This document shows, in pieces, positions 8,062-14,494 of a DNA stretch of 36,722 bases. Where the stretch lies: positions 1 through 36,722 of the forward strand of contig JBFEUI010000016.1 in the NCBI GenBank assembly GCA_041547565.1, given 5' to 3'. The stretch is from JBFEUI01 sp041547565 (lineage in GTDB: Bacteria > Pseudomonadota > Gammaproteobacteria > Thiohalomonadales > Thiohalomonadaceae). The position numbers were made by a program, and so were the translations under genes. The first letter of the stretch is position 1. Each line of letters opens with the position of its first letter. The notes below the pieces were generated by a model that searched no databases, was not told the DNA's origin, and worked only from the letters and a program-made list of their open reading frames with translations.

Positions 8062-9050
8062 CACAGCGTTTTCTCCTCCTGTCTGAGCGCTGCGCCGATG
8101 GCGAGCAGGCACTGACCCTGTTGATTTTCAGGCAGGGGGGTGTCGCTTTCAAGCAGGCTGTCCAGGTCGAGCATGCGTACCGGTACGCCCAGGTGGGAGG
8201 CGAGGTAGCCCATCAGCCCCGGCACCGGCAGTTCCAGCGGCGCGATGACCAGTCCGCTGACCGGGGGCAGGGAGAAGTGGCTCTCGTAGTAGTCGAGCGA
8301 GCGCTGGATCTCCAGAATCACCGCGTCGAGCTGGCGCTGCAGCGCCAGCGGCAGGCCGCTCTCGTCGGCGGGGCTGAGCGTGATCTCATCATCGGCTGTC
8401 TCCCCGGGCGTCGACTCCGGTTCTGCGGCCAGAGACAGCTGGCTCAGGCTGATATCCATGGTGCGCGACAGGTAGAGGGTGCGCTGACGGGTCAGGGTCA
8501 GCAGGCTGCCCTCGCTGCCCAGATGCAGCAGCGCCATGCCGGACTCGTCCTCGGGGATCATGGCGGCGATATTGCGCAGCGCCAGCTCGGGGATGTCGAT
8601 GACCTCGAGGCCGACGTTGTTCTCCTCCAGCAGGTCGATGTGTTCGCGCACGGTGTTGATGCGCGAGGCGACCACGTACATCATTTTCTGGCGACCGCGC
8701 TCCTGTTGACCGGGTATGTCGAACACATCGATAACCGCATCGTCGATGTGGAAGTCGATCAGGTCCTTGATGCGCCAGCGTACGGCGGCACGCAACTCGG
8801 TATTGTCCACCTCCGGGGCCTCGACCAGCAGCAGGGTAAAGCTGCCCGGTTCGGCGACGCTGATGCAGTGGGCCCTATCCAGGTCGTGTTCCCGGGAGAG
8901 GGTTTGCAACAGTTCGGGGCGGGATGCGGGGGTGTCGAGCGGGTAGAAACGACAGATGTCGAGGTGTGGCGGGGCGTCACTGTCTGGCCGGCAGATGCGC
9001 GCCAGGGCCACACCGTCGGAGCGCAGACTGAGTGCGGTGACACCTTGCAC
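8061..9050 (-). CDS. mshI: MshI, PilM-like actin-fold protein
   Basis: At least 329 residues. This is a PilM/EpsL-like cytoplasmic protein of the MSHA assembly complex, with ATPase-fold features (VQGVTALSLRSDGVALARI at the start; MALLHLGSEGSLLTLTRQ mid-protein; a C-terminal SGLVIAPLELPVPGL). The coordinate uses a GTG that lacks a good Shine-Dalgarno sequence. The reading frame stays open upstream, and the segment LLAFLAKKKK fits the family N-terminus. A CTG at 9080 with GAGGAA 6 nt before it may be the true start, which would add 10 residues. It is first of the seven-gene msh run and stands behind a CRP-type site. Confidence 0.85.
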   Translation of the reverse strand: MQGVTALSLRSDGVALARICRPDSDAPPHLDICRFYPLDTPASRPELLQTLSREHDLDRAHCISVAEPGSFTLLLVEAPEVDNTELRAAVRWRIKDLIDFHIDDAVIDVFDIPGQQERGRQKMMYVVASRINTVREHIDLLEENNVGLEVIDIPELALRNIAAMIPEDESGMALLHLGSEGSLLTLTRQRTLYLSRTMDISLSQLSLAAEPESTPGETADDEITLSPADESGLPLALQRQLDAVILEIQRSLDYYESHFSLPPVSGLVIAPLELPVPGLMGYLASHLGVPVRMLDLDSLLESDTPLPENQQGQCLLAIGAALRQEEKTL

Positions 9051-9130
9051 CTTTTTCTTCTTGGCAAGGAAAGCTAACAGGGCGGTTTCCTCAGGTTATT
9101 TATCGTTAGTGCCTATGCGCTTTGGCAATT

Positions 9131-9146
9131 TGTGACGCGCATCACA
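9131..9146 (-). promoter_or_regulatory. CRP-type operator upstream of mshI
   Basis: The palindrome TGTGACGCGCATCACA is an exact match to the CRP core TGTGA-N6-TCACA, with T/A-rich flanks on both sides (AATT/AATTT). It lies 80 bp before the GTG start and 50 bp before the possible CTG start of mshI. A TTGCCA at 9128-9123 and GATAAA at 9104-9099 (19-bp spacing) are a possible weak promoter next to it, consistent with activator dependence. The only adjacent downstream gene is mshI; ubiA on the same strand ends 90 bp to the right. Confidence 0.7.
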
Positions 9147-9237
9147 ATTTCGTGCCTATTATTCACTTTTTGGTGCGGTGAAGCAATACGCTCGTTAAGG
9201 GTTAAACGGATGAAATTCAATATATTAACTGAGGATC

Positions 9238-10140
9238 TTAGATGGTTTTCTCAGTACATGCGCACAAGTAATGACCTGCGATGCCGGCAAGCAGCGCGAT
9301 GGCAAACCAGATGTTGTTGTGATAGGCCGACACGGCACCCACGGTCTGTTGCCGGGCACGCAGCAGGTACTGCTGGAAGGCGACCAGGCACAGTGCCACC
9401 AGCCAGCCGAGGGAAAAGAAAATATCCAGTTTTGCCTGCCGCCCCACCAGCCACATGGCCATCAGTGCCGTCAGTTGCAGGGCGGCGACCATGGTCGCGC
9501 TGTGCCTGCCCAGCAGCTGCGGCAACGAGCGGATATTCAGCTTCACCTCGAAGCCCCGCCAGTGCATGGCCAGCAGGGTGAAAGTGGCACTGCCCCAGAG
9601 CAGCACCGCCACGGTCAGCAGCCAGCCGGTCTTGTCGCCGAGCTTGTCGTAGGCCGCGTAGACGATGGGTACAGCCCAGGCGAGTCCGAAGCCGAGGTAG
9701 GCCTGGGTGAGGAAGGTTCGTTGGCGGATGTAAGGGTAGGCTGCGGCGACGGCCAGCACCACCAGTGCCAGTGAAAAGGCCGCCACACCGGCTAGCAGGG
9801 TGAGGATGCCGGCCGCCCCCGTCAGCACGAGGATGTGGATCAGTGCCTGTTTGGCTCGTATCTGCCCCTTTGCGACCAGTGATTCGGGGGCGACCGGCAG
9901 CAGCTGATTCTCCACCAGATCGGTATAGGCCCAGGCGGCGCAGCGCAGGCAGGCTGCGGCTATGAGCAGGGCCAGGGTTGTTGCTGCCCCGGGTTTGCCA
10001 TTGCTGGCCAGCCAGCTTGCCTGCAGGATCACCAGCCAGATGAGCAGCAGGTCAGCAGGTCGGTTCAGGCGTGACAGGTGGAGGTGGTTGTATGCCTGCG
10101 CCAGCCAGTGCTGCCAGGGCGATTGGTTGAGCCCCCTCAA
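9238..10140 (-). CDS. UbiA-family membrane protein lacking the catalytic aspartates
   Basis: 300 residues from a TTG at 10140 that overlaps the ubiC stop codon (TTGA). It aligns by eye along its length with 4-hydroxybenzoate polyprenyltransferase: about eight membrane spans, SRLNRPADLLLIW (E. coli MRTDKPIGALLLLW), YPYIRQRTFLTQAYLGFGLAWAVPIVYAA, and the C-terminal AYHNNIWFAIALLAGIAGHY. Both Asp-rich Mg/diphosphate motifs are degraded. NDxxDxxxD has become TDLVENQLL (73-81), and DTQYAMVDRDDD has become FTLLAMHWRGFE (187-198). The frame is intact, so this looks like a family member kept for another role rather than a fresh pseudogene. Position after ubiC is that of ubiA. Classical prenyltransferase activity seems unlikely. 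Confidence 0.8.
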   Translation of the reverse strand: MRGLNQSPWQHWLAQAYNHLHLSRLNRPADLLLIWLVILQASWLASNGKPGAATTLALLIAAACLRCAAWAYTDLVENQLLPVAPESLVAKGQIRAKQALIHILVLTGAAGILTLLAGVAAFSLALVVLAVAAAYPYIRQRTFLTQAYLGFGLAWAVPIVYAAYDKLGDKTGWLLTVAVLLWGSATFTLLAMHWRGFEVKLNIRSLPQLLGRHSATMVAALQLTALMAMWLVGRQAKLDIFFSLGWLVALCLVAFQQYLLRARQQTVGAVSAYHNNIWFAIALLAGIAGHYLCACTEKTI

Positions 10141-10721
10141 CAAGGCCGTACTCCCTCGCCGGTAGGCAGGTCGGGCAGGAAGATCTCGCTGACCAGCAGC
10201 GGCCGCTCTTCGAGGTAGAACACCGAGCGGCGCCCCCAGATGGTGTTGTCCTGGTGACGGGAGTGGGCGATGGCGCGGTGGTAGAGGCGCTGCCCGGCGT
10301 CGATGCTGACGATCTCCAGCGGTGCGCGGCGCATGTGCGGGTCGGCGAACAGGAAGGCGCCGAGGGGGCGGTTGCCCAGGTGGCGCAGGCGGCGTTGCCG
10401 GCCGCGCAGGCTGGTCACCGGGATCACGGTGCGGGCAAACACCCAGGGTGTGTCGTCGCACAGTAGATGGACCTGGCGCACCAGCACCCTGCGCTCCGGG
10501 CGGATTTTCAGGGCCCGTGCCTCGCTCAAAAGGGGACGTTCCCAGCCCTGGTTGAGCACCTCGACGCGAAATCGGCCGGGGCAGTTTTGCTGCAGGCGGC
10601 GGGTGAGGGAGGAGTCGTCCAGCAACCACTGCTGCATCGCCGGAGAGAGCCAGCCGTTGCGGATCCTGTTGCGCGGATGCCACACCGGTTCGTTGGCATG
10701 TTTTCCGAAAAGCTCCTTCAT
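10137..10721 (-). CDS. ubiC: Chorismate lyase
   Basis: 194 residues, close to the family size (E. coli 165) with extra residues before the WGRRS segment. It converts chorismate to 4-hydroxybenzoate plus pyruvate, the first committed step of ubiquinone synthesis. Family segments in order are WLLDDSSLTRRL, LVRQVHLL (with the active-site Arg), PWVFARTVIPVTSL, LGNRPLGAFLF, WGRRSVFY, and PLLVSEIFLPDLP (with the catalytic Glu). Both catalytic residues are therefore kept, in contrast to the neighbouring UbiA homologue, with which it overlaps by 4 nt. TACAAT at 10783-10778 is a possible -10 box. Confidence 0.9.
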   Translation of the reverse strand: MKELFGKHANEPVWHPRNRIRNGWLSPAMQQWLLDDSSLTRRLQQNCPGRFRVEVLNQGWERPLLSEARALKIRPERRVLVRQVHLLCDDTPWVFARTVIPVTSLRGRQRRLRHLGNRPLGAFLFADPHMRRAPLEIVSIDAGQRLYHRAIAHSRHQDNTIWGRRSVFYLEERPLLVSEIFLPDLPTGEGVRPC

Positions 10722-10830
10722 CCCTGCTTGTATCGAGTCTCTGGTGTCATCGTGTGGGGCGCTGTCTTTGGCGGGCTATTGTAGCGTGCGAAGAAGAGCG
10801 GTGGCGAGGGGGGGAAGGGTAAATCGATGG

Positions 10831-10880
10831 GTGAATAGGTGAATAGGAAAGACACAATGGTGGCCACTCACCCAATTCAT
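10831..10880. repeat. Short repeat pair at the recG 3' end
   Basis: GTGAATAG occurs twice in tandem at 10831-10846. A related sequence in inverted orientation (CACTCACCCAATTCAT, 10865-10880) includes the recG stop codon. The two arms can pair in part. It resembles the heptamer arrays at the spoT and yicC 3' ends but with an 8-bp period and weaker conservation. Confidence 0.4.
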
Positions 10881-13000
10881 ACGCTCCCATACCGCTGCCC
10901 CTCGCCCAGCCAGCGGCGGATCAACGGTTCGACCGTCTCGGGATGGTCGCACAGTAAGATCTCGGCGAGGCCGGGCAACTCGTCGAGCAGGGCCTGGTCG
11001 CGCTGCAGGTCGGCGATGCGAAACTGCAGCACACCGGTCTGGCGCGTGCCCAGCACCTCGCCCGGACCGCGCAGTTCCAGATCGCGCCGGGCGATCTCGA
11101 AGCCGTCGTTGCTCTCGCGCAGGATGCCGAGCCTGGCACGGGCCTGCTCGGACAGCGGCGGGTGGTACATCAGCACGCAGCTGCTGCGGGTGGCGCCGCG
11201 TCCCACCCGTCCGCGCAGCTGGTGCAGCTGCGCCAGGCCGAAGCGCTCGGCGTTTTCGATAATCATCAGGCTCGCATTGGGCACGTCCACGCCCACCTCG
11301 ATGACGGTGGTGGCCACCAGCAGGTCGATGTCGCCGTTTTTGAACGCGCCCATCACCTGCTCCTTATCGTCGGCCTTCATCCTGCCGTGGACCAGGGCGA
11401 TGCGCAGTTCATCGAGCTGTGCGGTGAGCTGTTGTGCGGTCTCCTCGGCCGCCTGGCACTGCAGGCTCTCCGACTCCTCGATCAACGAGCAGACCCAGTA
11501 GCTCTGGCGTCCGTCGCCGCAGGCGTGGCGGATGCGCTCGATGATCTCATCGCGCCGCTGGTCGGAGACCACCACGGTCTCCACCGGGGTGCGTCCCGGC
11601 GGCAATTCGTCGATCACCGAGACATCCAGATCGGCGTAGGCGGTCATTGCCAGGGTGCGCGGGATCGGGGTGGCGGTCATGATCAGCTGGTGCGGGTGGA
11701 TGGCCCCCTGCACCCCCTTCTCGCGCAGCGCCAGGCGCTGGTGCACGCCGAAACGGTGTTGCTCGTCGACAATCACCAGGCCGAGGCGGGCGAAATCGAC
11801 CTCCTCCTGAAACAGCGCGTGGGTGCCCACCGCGATGGCGGCCCTGCCGCTGCCGATCGCCTCCAGCGCCGTCTCGCGCCGCTTGCCCTTGATGCGCCCC
11901 GACAGCCAGGCCACCTCGATTCCGAGCGGCTTCAGCCAGCGGCTGAAGTTGCGGTAGTGCTGCTCGGCCAGCAGTTCGGTGGGCGCCATGACGGCAGCCT
12001 GATAACTGGCCTCCACCGCCTGCAGGGCCGCTATCGCGGCGACCACGGTCTTGCCCGAACCGACATCGCCCTGCACCAGGCGCTGCATCGGCTCGGCCTG
12101 CACCAAATCCCGGGCGATCTCCCGGCCGACACGCTGCTGGGCCGAGGTCAGCGCAAAGGGCAACTGCTGCACAAACGTCTTGGTATAGCGGCCGTTGCCG
12201 TGGAGTGTAGGGGCACTGTGCCGGTTACTGGCCAGGCGCAGTTGACGCATGCTCAGGTGGTGGGCGAGCAGCTCTTCCAGTGCCAGGCGTCGCTGGGCCG
12301 GGTGGCGTCCCTGTTCCAGCTGTTCGAGCGCAGTCTCCGGTGGCGGGCGGTGGAGAAACAGCAGGGATTCGCGCAGTCCGGGCAGTCCGCGCCGGGCAAG
12401 CAGCGTTTCGGGCAGCCACTCGGGCAGGGCGTAGTGTGTCGAGTCGAGCAGTTTGATTGCCTGGTCGATAAGGCGCCTGAGCCCCGCCTGCTGCAGCCCC
12501 TCGGTGGCGGGGTAGACAGGCGTCAGGTACTCCTCGACCGGTTGCGGTTTGTCCTGCTCCACGCGGCTGTATTCCGGGTGGATGATCTCCAGTGTGGCGC
12601 CGCCCTTGCGCACCTCGCCGAAACAGCGCAGGCGGGTACCGCGCACCAGCGCCTCCTTTTGTGCGTTGCTGAAATGGAAGAAGCGCAGGGTCAGGCTGCC
12701 GCTGCCGTCGCCGATGCGGCACAGCAGCATGCGGCGGCGGCCGAACTTGATCTCGGTGAGCTGCACCTCGCCCTCGACCACCGCCTGGTCGCCGGGACGC
12801 AGGCTGCCGATGGGCACAATGCGTGTTCGGTCCTGGTAGCGTAGCGGCAGGTGGAACAGCAGGTCCTGTACCGTGCCGATCGCCAGCCGCTCCAGCCGCT
12901 CGGCCATGCGCGGTCCGACATTGCGCAGGGTGGTGACGGGCAGACGCGCCAGATCGGTCGCCACCGGGGCGATCGTCGGATCGGTGCGGGAGTTCGCCAT
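10877..13000 (-). CDS. recG: ATP-dependent DNA helicase RecG
   Basis: 707 residues (E. coli 693). RecG remodels stalled replication forks and Holliday junctions. Domains in order are the N-terminal wedge/OB domain (LRNVGPRMAERLERL; LLFHLPLRYQDRTR; FGRRRMLLCRIGDGSGSLTLRFF), helicase motif I GDVGSGKTVVA, motif Ia MAPTELLAEQHYRNF, motif II VIVDEQHRFGVHQR (DEQH as in RecG), motif III MTATPIPRTLAM, motifs IV-VI including ATTVIEVGVDVPNASLMIIENAERFGLAQLHQLRGRVGR, and the C-terminal TRP-hairpin region ending LELRGPGEVLGTRQTG. No strong Shine-Dalgarno sequence precedes the ATG. The M48 gene ends 22 bp upstream on the same strand. Confidence 0.98.
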   Translation of the reverse strand: MANSRTDPTIAPVATDLARLPVTTLRNVGPRMAERLERLAIGTVQDLLFHLPLRYQDRTRIVPIGSLRPGDQAVVEGEVQLTEIKFGRRRMLLCRIGDGSGSLTLRFFHFSNAQKEALVRGTRLRCFGEVRKGGATLEIIHPEYSRVEQDKPQPVEEYLTPVYPATEGLQQAGLRRLIDQAIKLLDSTHYALPEWLPETLLARRGLPGLRESLLFLHRPPPETALEQLEQGRHPAQRRLALEELLAHHLSMRQLRLASNRHSAPTLHGNGRYTKTFVQQLPFALTSAQQRVGREIARDLVQAEPMQRLVQGDVGSGKTVVAAIAALQAVEASYQAAVMAPTELLAEQHYRNFSRWLKPLGIEVAWLSGRIKGKRRETALEAIGSGRAAIAVGTHALFQEEVDFARLGLVIVDEQHRFGVHQRLALREKGVQGAIHPHQLIMTATPIPRTLAMTAYADLDVSVIDELPPGRTPVETVVVSDQRRDEIIERIRHACGDGRQSYWVCSLIEESESLQCQAAEETAQQLTAQLDELRIALVHGRMKADDKEQVMGAFKNGDIDLLVATTVIEVGVDVPNASLMIIENAERFGLAQLHQLRGRVGRGATRSSCVLMYHPPLSEQARARLGILRESNDGFEIARRDLELRGPGEVLGTRQTGVLQFRIADLQRDQALLDELPGLAEILLCDHPETVEPLIRRWLGEGQRYGSV

Positions 13001-13022
13001 CGGGCTGCTGGCGCGTGGCGCC

Positions 13023-13928
13023 CTATGGATTCTTTTTCAGCGCCGCGAGCTGTTTCTGGAAGCGTTGCTGCAGTTGCGGCTGGGTGGCGTAGGGGTCCAG
13101 CTTGTCGAACAGCACGCTCAGCATGTCCAGCCGCTTGCCGGGCGCCGGGTGTGTCTTGAACAGCAGGGCCAGGGCGCCGTCCTTGGGATTCATCGCGCCG
13201 AGGGTCTGCAGCACCGAGGGCAGGCCGTAGGGGTCGTAGCCGGCACGGGTGGCGATGACCACGCCCATGCGGTCGGCCTCGAACTCATCGCCCTTGTCCA
13301 GGCCACGGGCGTAGAGCTCCTTAAAGCCGCTGGCGATCTTGTTGAGGTTCTCGCGATCCTCATCGCCGACACGGGTCTCTGCGAACATGACCACCAGGTC
13401 GAGGCGCGCTGATTTCTGCACCGCTTTCAGGTGGTGGCGCTTGAGCACATGGACCGTTTCATGGGCCAGCGCACCGGCCAGTTCCGCCTCGCTGCCCATG
13501 CGCTCGAGCAGGCCGCGGGTGATAAACACCGAGCCGCCGGGGGCGGCAAAGGCGTTGACGTCGGTGGTGTCGAGCACCCCGAAACGCCACGGCAGTTTGG
13601 GCCGTTCGGTCTGCAGTGCGACCCAGCGGCCCACCTTGTTGACATAGCGCTGGATGGGGTCGTTGTCGAGCAGCGGCACCGCACCGAGCAGTACTGCGAT
13701 CGCCTCATCGCCGACCTTGGCCTCCTGCTCCTCGTCCACCTCACCGAAGGCCTGCTTGGCCGATTTGAACAGGCGGCCAATATCGATTTCATTGCCGTTG
13801 CCATCCCCCCCCAGCATGCCGCCGAACAGGCCGCCGGCCGACACGTTCACAGGCAATAGCAGTGACAGACAGAGCAGCGTTGCGCCGAGGATTGATGTTT
13901 TGGAAATAAACCGTTGCTGCATCATCAC
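13023..13928 (-). CDS. M48-family metalloprotease, exported
   Basis: 301 residues with an N-terminal signal sequence (TSILGATLLCLSLLLPVNVSA). The zinc motif is HETVH at 156-160 in AGALAHETVHVLKRHH; the third ligand is probably the Glu of GDEFEADRMG. The preceding VNAFAAPGGSVFITRGLLE is the usual M48 substrate-strand region. Such periplasmic M48 peptidases (Loi/BepA-like) take part in envelope protein quality control; no specific substrate can be read here, and BepA-type TPRs are missing. The GTG at 13928 shares a base with the stop codon of the SH3b gene. ATGs at 13925 and 13922 are alternative starts. It is third in the cyclase-SH3b-M48 operon. Confidence 0.88.
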   Translation of the reverse strand: MMMQQRFISKTSILGATLLCLSLLLPVNVSAGGLFGGMLGGDGNGNEIDIGRLFKSAKQAFGEVDEEQEAKVGDEAIAVLLGAVPLLDNDPIQRYVNKVGRWVALQTERPKLPWRFGVLDTTDVNAFAAPGGSVFITRGLLERMGSEAELAGALAHETVHVLKRHHLKAVQKSARLDLVVMFAETRVGDEDRENLNKIASGFKELYARGLDKGDEFEADRMGVVIATRAGYDPYGLPSVLQTLGAMNPKDGALALLFKTHPAPGKRLDMLSVLFDKLDPYATQPQLQQRFQKQLAALKKNP

Positions 13929-14494
13929 TACTCCCCGAAAAACTCTTCCACGCCGCCGCCGTCACTCTCCTGCGAACTCTCCGGCTGGTGTTGCTCGATT
14001 TTCACATAGGCCATTTTATGTGCTTTCAGCTTGGCGGTACTGGCGAACTTCTTTGCCGCCTTTGGGCTGATCTTGTGCTGTTTGAATTTTTCCAGCGCCT
14101 TGTGATCCGGGGTGGCATTGGTGAGATCGGCCGCGTCCAAACCGCGCAGGCCGGTGGCGACGGTGACGTCGCTGGCGCCGGAGCGGCCGGTCTGCAGAAA
14201 CTGCAGCGTGGAGCCCAGGCCGCTGCTGCCCTGTGCCTGTTCGGTACCGAGGCGCAGCACAGACATGCGCACCCAACCGGCTTTATCACCGACCTTGATC
14301 TGGTACCAGCCGCCCTTGCGCGACTCCTTGGTGACCTGGGTGTTGCCCTTCAGTTCCTGTAGCGTGGCCGCATCGCTGAAGGGCTCGGCCTTGAGCTGGG
14401 TATCACGGATGATGCGCGCCGCCTCGCCGCCCTGGGCCAGGGTGGAGGCGGTGAGCAGAAACAGAAAGAGGACGCGCTGCAGCTGGCGTGTCAT
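13928..14494 (-). CDS. SH3b-domain exported protein
   Basis: 188 residues with a signal peptide (VLFLFLLTASTLAQG), then a bacterial SH3 domain at about 27-82 (DTQLKAEPFSDAATLQELKGNTQV ... GGWYQIKVGDKAGWVRMSVLRLG). The remainder is predicted hydrophilic and includes GLRGLDAADLTNATPDHKALEKFKQHKISP and a Glu/Asp-rich C-terminus. SH3b domains usually bind peptidoglycan or peptides. The ATG overlaps the cyclase stop codon (ATGA) and its stop touches the M48 start, so the three genes are tightly coupled. The tail is not from a family I can name. Confidence 0.82.
   Translation of the reverse strand: MTRQLQRVLFLFLLTASTLAQGGEAARIIRDTQLKAEPFSDAATLQELKGNTQVTKESRKGGWYQIKVGDKAGWVRMSVLRLGTEQAQGSSGLGSTLQFLQTGRSGASDVTVATGLRGLDAADLTNATPDHKALEKFKQHKISPKAAKKFASTAKLKAHKMAYVKIEQHQPESSQESDGGGVEEFFGE

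Noticed and set aside
10141..10683. N-terminal extension of the UbiA homologue in its own frame
   Set aside because: This part is the wrong frame of ubiC (Pro/Arg-rich nonsense) and the family N-terminus begins at the TTG overlapping the ubiC stop codon.
11162..12844. A 560-codon plus-strand open frame
   Set aside because: Antisense to recG; shadow of GC-rich coding.
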